Source: SG8-38 sp039028875 (GTDB lineage Bacteria; Myxococcota_A; Polyangia; Polyangiales; Houyiibacteriaceae). From it: a DNA stretch of 64,000 bases. The stretch covers positions 54,984 through 118,983 of the forward strand of contig JBCCHE010000010.1 in the NCBI GenBank assembly GCA_039028875.1. Direction: 5' to 3'. The notes beneath the pieces are model-generated. The model was not told where the DNA came from. It did no database searches and was given only the letters and a program-made list of their open reading frames with translations. Positions 17,842-25,513 of this stretch are shown here, in pieces. Every line of letters begins with the position of its first letter. Position 1 is the first letter of the stretch. Both the position numbers and the translations under genes were made by a program.

Positions 17842-19611
17842 TCATCGGTTCAGGAGTTCGCCGACTGCGTGCAGGCCGATCCGTAAGTTTGGCAGCGAGG
17901 CCTTGCGGGCATCGACGGGCTGGCCGGCGACGAAGGTTCCGACGACCTCGATCTCGGGGAACTGCTCGGCGGGCGTGTCGAGTGGATTGCGATCCAGGAT
18001 GACCACGTCGCCCGCCTTGCCGACTTCGAGCGACCCGCGGTCCTGGTCTACCCCAAGCTGCCGTGCAGCATGGATCGTCATCGCTTCAAGCGCCTGCTGC
18101 CGCGTGATCGCCTCGCCGGGTCCAAGCTGCGTTTGCCCGACTCTTGGCATTCGGGTGATCGCCGTGCGCATCGCACGGAACGGTCCAACCGGAGTCGCGG
18201 GGTTGTCCGAGTGGATCGTCGGTGCGGCACCTCGCTGGAACGCGGTACCGACCGGCATGTACCGTTCTGTTCGATCGCCGATCATCTTCGGTAGTTGATG
18301 CCCGTAGTAGTAGATATGATCGACGAAGAAGCTCAGCTCGACGCCGAGCGCTTTGGCTCTCGTGATCTGGTCCTCTCGAATCAGCGCGTTGTGTTCGAGT
18401 CGATGCCCATGATTGGGTCGAGGGTACTTCGCCAGTACCTCGTCCACCGTGTCGAGCGCGAGCTCGATGGCGCGTTCTCCCTGCGCGTGGATGGCGACTT
18501 GGTAGCCAGCCACGTGGAATCGCGTGAACGCCTCGGTGAACGCCTCAGGCTCGTGGTTCAGCGGCGCCAGGTATCCCGGGGGAACGTGTAGGCGCTCACG
18601 AACGAACGCGGTGTCTTCGTACGGCTCCTCGAAGGCCGCGCCTCCCGTGTAAGGCGAACCGTCCATCCAGAACTTCACCCCTCTGACGATGACGTCCGCG
18701 TCGGCGGGATCGGCCGGCGCGGCCTCGTCGTCGAGTTGTTGGGGGAGGCCGTAAATGACCGTGCGAAGCGGGACGCTCGGATCGTCGCCGAGGGCCCGCA
18801 TGAGACCGATCGGATCCTCGGCGCGTCCCACCGGTCCGAGCACGCCTATGGTCGTGTAACCCGCGTCTGCATAGGCGCCGTATTGCCAACGAAGAAGGAG
18901 AGAAGACACGGCGGGTGGTGCCTGGGGAAGGGCAGCGAGGACCTTGTCGAGCGCCGCGACTTCGTGGATCACGCCGTTCGGCTCGCCCTCGGCGTCGCGG
19001 CCGAAGCTGGCGCCGGGTGGGTCGGGTGTGTCCCGCGTGATGCCTGCGGCCCGGAGTGCGGCGGTGTTGACGAACGCCTCGTGCATCATCTGGGTCAGTA
19101 TGGCGAGCGGCTTGTTTGGACTGAGGGCGTCGAGCTCGGCCAGCGTGGGCGGTTCGAGGTCCGGCATCATGACCGGGTCCCAGCCGAAGGCGATCAACCA
19201 CGGCTGCGGCGAAAAGCCGTCGACGCCTTCCCTGAGAGCCGTCCGGACCTCTTCTGGCGTGTCGTGGGTGAACCCACTGACATCGATCGCCGAGCCCAGC
19301 ATCGCCGTCGCCAACGGATGCGTGTGCGGCTCGATGAGCCCTGGCATCAGGGTCGCGCCCCCAAGATCGATGGTCTGCGCGCCCGCCGCGCCGGCCGCCT
19401 CTACGACTTCGTCTCCACCAACCGCGCGGATTCGGCCGTCTTCGACCCACAGCGCTTCCGCGAGCGGAGGCTCGGCCATCGTGAGGACCGGTCCGCCGAC
19501 AAACACAACGCTCGCGGGTACACGGCCAGGCCGCGCCCACCAGGCCAACGCCACCGTCGCCGTGGCGACAACGAACACGAGGAAGACCAGTCGTCGAAAC
19601 CACTGCGGCAA
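17842..19611 (-). CDS. YtcJ-like amidohydrolase family 3 protein, membrane-anchored or exported
   Basis: This 589-residue metal-dependent hydrolase begins with a membrane helix or signal ('RRLVFLVFVVATATVALAWW'), so the enzyme probably works in the periplasm. The amidohydrolase pattern is complete: 'LMPGLIEPHTHPLATAM' (HxH metal site, about residue 95), 'GVKFWMDGSPYTGGAAF' (about 310), 'VAIHAQGERAIELALDTVDE' (about 373), 'HRLEHNALI' (about 402) and 'IHSDNPATPVGPFRAMRTAI' (about 460). YtcJ-like proteins act on diverse amide or ester substrates; this one is not predictable. It is downstream of the small Cys-repeat lipoprotein gene on the same strand, separated by 166 bases. Confidence 0.85.
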   Translation of the reverse strand: MPQWFRRLVFLVFVVATATVALAWWARPGRVPASVVFVGGPVLTMAEPPLAEALWVEDGRIRAVGGDEVVEAAGAAGAQTIDLGGATLMPGLIEPHTHPLATAMLGSAIDVSGFTHDTPEEVRTALREGVDGFSPQPWLIAFGWDPVMMPDLEPPTLAELDALSPNKPLAILTQMMHEAFVNTAALRAAGITRDTPDPPGASFGRDAEGEPNGVIHEVAALDKVLAALPQAPPAVSSLLLRWQYGAYADAGYTTIGVLGPVGRAEDPIGLMRALGDDPSVPLRTVIYGLPQQLDDEAAPADPADADVIVRGVKFWMDGSPYTGGAAFEEPYEDTAFVRERLHVPPGYLAPLNHEPEAFTEAFTRFHVAGYQVAIHAQGERAIELALDTVDEVLAKYPRPNHGHRLEHNALIREDQITRAKALGVELSFFVDHIYYYGHQLPKMIGDRTERYMPVGTAFQRGAAPTIHSDNPATPVGPFRAMRTAITRMPRVGQTQLGPGEAITRQQALEAMTIHAARQLGVDQDRGSLEVGKAGDVVILDRNPLDTPAEQFPEIEVVGTFVAGQPVDARKASLPNLRIGLHAVGELLNR

Positions 19612-19777
19612 GGCTCGACCCTATCGCGGGATCGCACGCCTCGGCAACACAGGGTTCAACCGCGATGGCAGGATGGGCGGCGGACGCAACCCCCCAAACG
19701 ACGCCTATGGCAGGGTCGTTCGGGGTGGTGCGCGTGAGCCCGTTGCTGCAGGCCGTGTGTTCGCGGGCGGCTGGGCG

Positions 19778-20032
19778 TTAGCCGCAGGAGCCTTCGCCGC
19801 AGCTTCCCTCGCCGCAGGAGCCTTCGCCGCAAGAGCCTTCCGAGTGGTCGCCGTCCTTGGCGCCGCTGCAGCTTCCCTCGCCACAGGACGCTTCGGCTGC
19901 ACCTTCGTGGGTCTTCTCCATCCCGGCGCTCGCCTCGCTGGCGGACGGGCCCGAGTCGCTCTTGCAAGCGGCGGTCATGCTCAGCGCGGCTGTCGCCATC
20001 GCTACGATCGTGTGCTTAAGTGCGGAATTCAT
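19778..20032 (-). CDS. Small exported protein with EGSCG repeats, HvfA-like metallophore RiPP precursor candidate
   Basis: The 84-residue product starts with a signal peptide (hydrophobic 'IVAMATAALSMTAACKSD', with a weak lipobox TAAC). A Ser/Ala/Glu-rich linker follows, then 'ASCGEGSCSG', an Asp/His/Lys spacer and four exact Glu-Gly-Ser-Cys-Gly units at the C-terminus. HvfA/GigA-family precursors have the same plan (signal, linker, EGKCG repeats) and are modified by a DUF692 (MNIO) enzyme to oxazolone/thioamide metal ligands. Here Lys is replaced by Ser and no DUF692 or DUF2063 gene is in the window, so it may be an orphan precursor or simply a Cys-rich metal-binding lipoprotein. Six Cys lie in the repeat region. 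Confidence 0.6.
   Translation of the reverse strand: MNSALKHTIVAMATAALSMTAACKSDSGPSASEASAGMEKTHEGAAEASCGEGSCSGAKDGDHSEGSCGEGSCGEGSCGEGSCG
19781..19840 (-). repeat. Four 15-bp tandem units encoding EGSCG
   Basis: Four consecutive 15-base units fill the 3' end of the small lipoprotein gene. On the top strand two are exactly gccgcaggagccttc and the other two differ at one to a few positions without changing the encoded peptide. The pattern suggests recent copy-number change by slippage under selection for the peptide sequence. Confidence 0.85.
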
Positions 20033-20190
20033 TTGCCTTTACCTTCCACCCGCGGCTGTTTCGAACGGGCTTTCCACTGGGTTACGCGGCCCACCGCCAA
20101 TTGTTTCGCCAGGGCGAGTGGGACACCCCCGCTTGGCGTCCTCATGATGTCCTCCAACCAGGGTCGCGACCACGCGCGCAAGGGTCGCCC

Positions 20191-21330
20191 TCAGCCTCGC
20201 TTGAGGAGCTCGCGACTCACGAGGATTCGCTGGACGTCGGACGTGCCTTCGTAGATCTGGGCGACCCGGACGTCCCGATAAATCTTCTCGACGGGGAGTT
20301 CTCTCGAATACCCGTAGCCTCCAAAGATCTGGATCGCGCTCGAACAGATCCGCTCTGCAGCCTCGGACGCGTAGAGTTTCGCCATGCAGGCCTCTTTGAG
20401 GCACGGGTGACCCGCGTCTCGCAATCGGGCCGCCTCGAACAGCATGGTCGACGACGCGTGAAGCTCGGTCGCCATGTCAGCGAGCCGAAAGGCGACCGCC
20501 TGGTGGTCGGACAGGGGCACACCGAACGCCTCCCGATCTCTCGCGTAGGCGAGGGCGTGGTCCAGCGCCGCGCGGGCCATGCCCACACACTGAGCGGCGA
20601 TCCCAATGCGTCCGGCTTCGAGGTTTGCCAGTGCGATACGATAGCCGTCTCCCTCGTTCCCGATGCGGTGGTCGGTCGCTATCCGGACCCGATCGAAGGT
20701 CAGTTGTGCCGTGTCCGACGCCTCCTGTCCCATCTTGTGCTCGAGAGACGAGACGTGAACGCCGGCCGCGCCCGCTGGTACGAGGAAGGCGGTAATCCCC
20801 CGTTTCCCAGCCGCGGGATCCGTCACCGCAAACACGATGATCGCGCCGGCGATTCGACCCGAGGTGATGAACTGCTTCGTTCCGGTGATCTCGTAGCCAT
20901 CGTCGACGCGGGTCGCGCGTGTCGTCAGGTTCGACGCGTCCGAACCCGCCTGCGGTTCCGTGAGGGCGAAGGCCCCGATCATCTGGCCCGCCGCAAGCGG
21001 TCGAAGGTACTTCTCCTTGAGCGCGTCCGAGGCGCGCGAGTCGAGGATTGCGCATACCGGTGCATTGTTCACGCTCATGATCGTCGAGACAGCGCCGTCG
21101 CCAGCGGCCACTTCGACGAGGGCGAGGGCGTACGACACGTAGTCGAGCCCTGCGCCTCCCCATGCTTCAGGGACGGTCATCCCCATGAAGCCGAGTTCAC
21201 CCATGTCGCGTAGGACCGCAGGGTCGACTGACTGCTCGCGTTCCCATTGACGGCTCATGGGAGCGAGTCGATCCTTTGCGAATCGCGCTGCCGAGTCCTG
21301 TATGAGCGCCTGTTCTTCAGTTAGGAGCAT
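20191..21330 (-). CDS. Acyl-CoA dehydrogenase
   Basis: This is a 379-residue FAD enzyme of the acyl-CoA dehydrogenase family, the usual length for a short/branched-chain type. Motifs are 'FALTEPQAGSDASNLTTRAT' (about residue 125), 'GTKQFITSGRIAGAIIVFA', 'LEAGRIGIAAQCVGMARAAL' (about 237) and 'CSSAIQIFGGYGYSRELPVE' followed by 'KIYRDVRVAQIYEGTSDVQR' at the C-terminus, where the Glu in 'YEGT' is the catalytic base. It introduces a trans-2 double bond in an acyl-CoA and passes electrons to ETF. It lies upstream of the small lipoprotein gene but is separated from it by 158 bases. Confidence 0.93.
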   Translation of the reverse strand: MLLTEEQALIQDSAARFAKDRLAPMSRQWEREQSVDPAVLRDMGELGFMGMTVPEAWGGAGLDYVSYALALVEVAAGDGAVSTIMSVNNAPVCAILDSRASDALKEKYLRPLAAGQMIGAFALTEPQAGSDASNLTTRATRVDDGYEITGTKQFITSGRIAGAIIVFAVTDPAAGKRGITAFLVPAGAAGVHVSSLEHKMGQEASDTAQLTFDRVRIATDHRIGNEGDGYRIALANLEAGRIGIAAQCVGMARAALDHALAYARDREAFGVPLSDHQAVAFRLADMATELHASSTMLFEAARLRDAGHPCLKEACMAKLYASEAAERICSSAIQIFGGYGYSRELPVEKIYRDVRVAQIYEGTSDVQRILVSRELLKRG

Positions 21331-21441
21331 GTCTGAAAAGGGGATATAACAGCGGCGCCCGAAACGCTACGGTTTGCGTTGCGAAACGAAACCTGGCCGC
21401 CGGCGTACGCGCGGAAACCCCAGACCGACAGGATTCCCTTC

Positions 21442-22527
21442 ATGAGCCGCATTTCTTTCTTCTTCATCGTCTGCGTGACCGTGGGCCCCGTCGGTTGTGG
21501 GGACGGCGGCGCGGGCGATGGCGGCGGCGGCTCGCCCGTTTCCACCGGCCAAGCACTCTACGAACAGCCTCACGTCGATGGGAACTCCTTTGCCTGCGCG
21601 ACCTGCCACGCGCTCACCGAGCCCACGCTCGACGGTTTTCGGCGTCCAGGTCACCCCATCGGCGACGCCGCGGTTCGCAACACCTACAAGAATGGGCAAC
21701 TCACGAGCTTCCTTGCGGCAGTCAATACTTGCCGTGTCGAGTGGATGGCCGCGCCAGAGTTCGCCGCCGACGACGAACGTTGGCTTTCGTTGTTCGAGTT
21801 CCTTGCTGACGAAGCTGCGGGCGCCCCGTCGGGTTCACTTTCGTACGAGATCGTCGAGCCACCGACTGCACTCGACGGCGGTGACCCGATGGTGGGACAA
21901 GAGATCTTCAACGAAACCTGCGTGGTGTGTCACGGCGTTGATGCCGAAGGGACCGAGCGCGCACCGACGCTGGTCGGCTCGGCGCTTTCGGCCGAGCTCG
22001 TCGCACGTCGCGTCCGCACCAGCGGCACGGTGAACAGCCGCGTCTACGAGGGCCTGACCGGCGGCCGTATGCCATTTTGGGCCGCAGATCGCCTCGGCGA
22101 CGAGGAGCTTCTCGACGTGATCGCTTTCGTCCTCAGCAACGATGGAAGTGCTGGCGGTGGCGGCGGTGGGGGCATGCAGGACCTCCGCGAGTGCCCGTCC
22201 ACGCACCCGAGCATCGGGCAGACGGCCACACTCATTCGGTTCGCGCACGACGTCGGTGGCACCGCGACGATCATCGACGATTGCACCGTGCAAATCGACG
22301 ACTTCACCTTCGACGGCCTGGGGATCGATGTCCGGTTCTATGGCGGCCTCGACGGCGACTACGACAACGGCTTCTCGATGAGCGAGGATCTCCGACGCGT
22401 CGGCGGCTACGCTGGCGAGACCGTCTTTGCCCAACTCCCCGAAGGCCGAACCCTCAACGACCTCAACGGCATCAGCGTCTGGTGCGTCCCCGTAGCCCAA
22501 ACCTTCGGCGACGGCCTCTTCAACTAG
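21442..22527 (+). CDS. Diheme cytochrome c fused to a DM13 domain, lipoprotein
   Basis: The 361-residue lipoprotein has a signal ending 'VTVGPVGCGDGGAGDGGGG'. Two c-type heme sites follow: 'ACATCHALTEP' (about residue 53) and 'CVVCHGVDAEGT' (about 162), the second inside a standard cytochrome c domain with 'GGRMPFWAADRLGDEELLDV'. A glycine-rich linker leads to a DM13-like domain ('GTATIIDDCTVQIDDFTFDG', then 'GIDVRFYGG', ending 'LNGISVWCVPVAQTFGDG'). DM13 is proposed to have a redox-active Cys, so the protein may pass electrons at the outer membrane. The start at 21442 follows AGGA by 9 bases. It is monocistronic. Confidence 0.8.
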   Translation: MSRISFFFIVCVTVGPVGCGDGGAGDGGGGSPVSTGQALYEQPHVDGNSFACATCHALTEPTLDGFRRPGHPIGDAAVRNTYKNGQLTSFLAAVNTCRVEWMAAPEFAADDERWLSLFEFLADEAAGAPSGSLSYEIVEPPTALDGGDPMVGQEIFNETCVVCHGVDAEGTERAPTLVGSALSAELVARRVRTSGTVNSRVYEGLTGGRMPFWAADRLGDEELLDVIAFVLSNDGSAGGGGGGGMQDLRECPSTHPSIGQTATLIRFAHDVGGTATIIDDCTVQIDDFTFDGLGIDVRFYGGLDGDYDNGFSMSEDLRRVGGYAGETVFAQLPEGRTLNDLNGISVWCVPVAQTFGDGLFN

Positions 22528-22602
22528 GGGTCACTCCGCACCCCCAAAATACCTTTGTTATCAATCATTTGCGGACCACACCGCGAAAACCCAACCCGCA
22601 CC

Positions 22603-24585
22603 CTAGATCGGGCTCCCGCCGATCGCCTTGGTGATCAGCGAGCGTTCGGTCGGAAACTCACTCGGCGCGTCACCGATCGGGAACGTCCGTCGAACGAGGT
22701 TGAGGATGCGCGTGGTGCTCATCGGGAAAAGCCGATTCGTGACCGAGAAGACGCGGCCCTCGCGCGTCATGACCCGCCGCTTCTTATCGACGATGCCGTC
22801 GAGCACCATGAAGGCTGCGCGCTCCGGCGTCATGACATCGACACGGCCGGCGTACTCTTCGGTCGGCGCCATCATCTCAGTCTTCACCAGTGGCAGGTAC
22901 ACCGAAGACACGTGGATGCCGTCGTGGTGCATCTCCGATGCCAGTGAGTCGCCGAAGGTATCGAGCGCGGCCTTGCTCGCTTGGTATGCGCCAAAGTAAG
23001 GGCTCGGGATCAGCACGCCCATCGTTACCACGTGCGAGATGGTACCGCGGCGCGCCTGAAGCGAGGGCAGTAGCCGTAGTGTGAGTCGCACGGGCGAGAA
23101 GTAGTTGAGCCCCATGGTCCGCTCGTAGTCGTGGAAGCGGTCGAGTGCGTCGATCGCAGGTCGGCGAATCGAGCGCGCAGCGTTGTGAATCAGGATGTCG
23201 ACGCCCCCGTGCTCGGCGACAACCGTCTCCGCCAGCGTGTCGACCGCCTCGAGTGAAGACAAGTCGACCGGGTACACGACAGCTCGCCCGCCGTTGCTGT
23301 TGATCTTCGCCGCAACCTCCTCAAGCGACTCCTTCCCGCGTGCGACGAGAAGCACCTCCGCGCCAGCCTCCGCCGCAACCCGCGCCGTCTCGGCGCCGAT
23401 GCCCCTCGAGGCACCGGTCACCAGCACCGTCTTTCCAGCCAATGCTTTGCGATACCGCTCGGGCCTCTGCGCCACCGGATCGAGATGATCTTCGTAGTAC
23501 CGAAAGAGCGTCTTGGCGTAGGTCTTGAAGTGGGGGCACTCGATTCCCGAGTCGCGGAGCGCCCCCCGGGTGTTGGCGTCGTCGAATCGGACGCGCAGGT
23601 TCATCGCGCCGAGTGCGCCAGCCGGAATCCCGAAGTCGTGGAGGGCGGCCGTACGGAGCTCCTGCACCGAGGGGAGCATCGAAGCCATCCCGGCCGCCTG
23701 CTTCGCGGCTGGGATTCGGGAGATGTCGATCGCAGGTCCAAGTGAGGGCCCTCCAGCCGCCTTCACCAACGTCGCCAGCAGGCGAACCACTCGCTGAGGC
23801 TTCGGATCGACGAGATGAAACACCTTCGCTTCCGATGACGATAACGCGATCTGCGCGAGCGCATCGGCCACGTAATCTACCGGAACGACGTTGAAGCGCC
23901 CGCGCACACGCGGCACGGGCAGACGCATCCACCGGGGAAGCGCCGAAGCGAGTTTCTGCAGCGCCTCGAACCCGTAGTAGATCCCATCGATTCGATCGAT
24001 CGCCCCCGTCTTGGAGTCGCCTACCACCGAGCTTGGTCGGTAAATGCGGTACGCCCGCCCGGAGTCGCGAACCAGCCGCTCCGACTCAAACTTCGTGCGA
24101 TGATATGCGTGTTGAAACTTCTGGCCCTCCTCGAACATCGACTCGGTGAAGATGTCAGCGTAGTCGCCGGCCACTGCAGTCGAACTAACGTGGTGTAGTC
24201 GCCCTCGGAAGCCGGACCGGTCCAGAGCCGAGAGCAGCCGCCGGGTCCCCTCGATGTTGGCGTCCTCGAGATGCTCGGCGGTCGCGTCGAGATCATACAG
24301 AGCCGCGACGTGGAAGCAGTGCGTCGCGTTCGAGAGCGCTGCCAATCCCTCGGCGTCGAGCCCGAGGTCCGGCTTCGCGAGGTCGCCCGACACGACCCGC
24401 ACCGATCCACCGTGCGCCTCGGCACGTTCTCGCTGGGTGGCAAGCCAGCTCCCGTGCCGTTCCAGCGACGCTGAGCGAATCATCAACGCGACCGGTAGCC
24501 CCCGATCGAGGAGTCGTTCGACGAGCGCCCGACCCACGAGCCCAGTACCACCGGTGACGAACGTCGCCGCTGTTGCCTGCGTCAT
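22603..24585 (-). CDS. Two-domain fatty acyl-CoA reductase (alcohol-forming), extended SDR + classical SDR
   Basis: The 660-residue product has two NAD(P)H-binding reductase domains. The N-terminal one (residues 8-375) is an extended SDR of the thioester-reductase type ('FVTGGTGLVGRALVERLLDR', 'YHRTKFESERLV'). The C-terminal one (residues 383-655) is a classical SDR ('VLVTGASRGIGAETARVAAE', 'YQASKAALDTFGDSLASEM'). Length and order match Marinobacter-type fatty acyl-CoA reductases that convert acyl-CoA to fatty alcohol through the aldehyde, feeding wax ester or ether lipid synthesis. That substrate is inferred from architecture. A TetR gene lies 57 bases upstream on the same strand. Confidence 0.8.
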   Translation of the reverse strand: MTQATAATFVTGGTGLVGRALVERLLDRGLPVALMIRSASLERHGSWLATQRERAEAHGGSVRVVSGDLAKPDLGLDAEGLAALSNATHCFHVAALYDLDATAEHLEDANIEGTRRLLSALDRSGFRGRLHHVSSTAVAGDYADIFTESMFEEGQKFQHAYHRTKFESERLVRDSGRAYRIYRPSSVVGDSKTGAIDRIDGIYYGFEALQKLASALPRWMRLPVPRVRGRFNVVPVDYVADALAQIALSSSEAKVFHLVDPKPQRVVRLLATLVKAAGGPSLGPAIDISRIPAAKQAAGMASMLPSVQELRTAALHDFGIPAGALGAMNLRVRFDDANTRGALRDSGIECPHFKTYAKTLFRYYEDHLDPVAQRPERYRKALAGKTVLVTGASRGIGAETARVAAEAGAEVLLVARGKESLEEVAAKINSNGGRAVVYPVDLSSLEAVDTLAETVVAEHGGVDILIHNAARSIRRPAIDALDRFHDYERTMGLNYFSPVRLTLRLLPSLQARRGTISHVVTMGVLIPSPYFGAYQASKAALDTFGDSLASEMHHDGIHVSSVYLPLVKTEMMAPTEEYAGRVDVMTPERAAFMVLDGIVDKKRRVMTREGRVFSVTNRLFPMSTTRILNLVRRTFPIGDAPSEFPTERSLITKAIGGSPI

Positions 24586-24642
24586 GGTCCCGAGGATACC
24601 GCGTTCGAGGCTGCAGGAATCTTCGACGGTGACGGGAAATGA

Positions 24643-25275
24643 TCAGCCGCCGAGCGATCGCGCGAGAAACTGCGCTGCTTCGGCTGCGAGATCGTCGACC
24701 TTGGGACGTGAATCACTCCCCATCCAGTGCACGACCATGGCGCGCACGCCCCCGATCATGAACATCGACCACAACTCGAGGTTCCCCTCGTAATCCGACG
24801 TGCCCCCCGCGATTGCGGCGGCTGCCAACTTCGCGAATCGCTCCGAGCTGTCGATACGCTTCTGGGCCAGTTCCAGGTCACCGCGTGGGGTATCGACGTA
24901 CATGATCCGCGCTCTTCGTGGGTCGTCGAGCACGAAGTGAAAGTGCACCGAGAGCGCGTTTCGCATGCGCTCCGCGAGGGGGAGCTCCCCCGTCCCCATC
25001 ACTTCGGCTTGGAGCTCCGTAAACGCGACATTCGCGAGTTCGAAGTACACCTCGGTGAAGAGCGCGTCTCTCGAACCAAACTCTTCGTAGAAAGCACGGA
25101 TCCCGACGGCTGCCTCGGCGCAAAGCGCCTCGATCGTGACCTCCCCGAAACCCTTGGTTCCGAACAGGTGGAGTCCCGCCGCGATGAGCCGATCGCGCCG
25201 CTGCGCCTTTCGGGCGGATGCATTGAGGCCGCCGTAGAGCCGGCCAGTGGTCTCGTTCGCGGGAGTGTCGGTCAC
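24643..25275 (-). CDS. TetR/AcrR-family regulator
   Basis: This 210-residue repressor has the HTH at residues 28-75: 'RLIAAGLHLFGTKGFGEVTI' then 'EALCAEAAVGIRAFYEEFGS'. The C-terminal domain is all-helical, typical of lipid or acyl-CoA-responsive TetR proteins, though no ligand can be assigned. It is directly upstream of, and codirectional with, the fatty acyl-CoA reductase gene, which makes autoregulation and control of that gene plausible. Confidence 0.85.
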   Translation of the reverse strand: MTDTPANETTGRLYGGLNASARKAQRRDRLIAAGLHLFGTKGFGEVTIEALCAEAAVGIRAFYEEFGSRDALFTEVYFELANVAFTELQAEVMGTGELPLAERMRNALSVHFHFVLDDPRRARIMYVDTPRGDLELAQKRIDSSERFAKLAAAAIAGGTSDYEGNLELWSMFMIGGVRAMVVHWMGSDSRPKVDDLAAEAAQFLARSLGG

Positions 25276-25349
25276 GTGAGCGGGGTTTTGCGTGCCAAGT
25301 AAAGCTTCCAGGCGGGCGCAGCCAGGATCATGGCGAAGAACCCGAATGT

Positions 25350-25369
25350 GTCAACTCAGTGAGGTCAAC
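25350..25369. promoter_or_regulatory. Repeat/palindrome, candidate operator upstream of tetR
   Basis: Two GTCAAC direct repeats 14 bases apart flank the palindrome CTCAGTGAG, 75-95 bases upstream of the tetR start and in the divergent gap with the propeller lipoprotein gene. Position and symmetry suit an operator, but nothing links it to a specific protein. Confidence 0.3.
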
Positions 25370-25422
25370 CTAAGTCCATGAATTGAAAGGTGATACAGCT
25401 ATTCGACCGAAAACGCTCGGGA

Positions 25423-25452
25423 TTGACACCCCGGCGGGACTTCTGATAACTG
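25423..25452 (+). promoter_or_regulatory. Sigma70-like promoter for the propeller lipoprotein gene
   Basis: A perfect TTGACA (25423-25428) is followed after 16 bases by GATAAC (25445-25450), or after 18 bases by TAACTG. The start codon is about 65 bases further on, preceded by AGGAG. This is a reasonable housekeeping promoter in an otherwise GC-rich region. Confidence 0.5.
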
Positions 25453-25513
25453 ACATTTCTAGTTTCGTGTTTCCGGGCGCCGCGGGACACTCAAGACAAG
25501 AGGAGTGCGAGTG

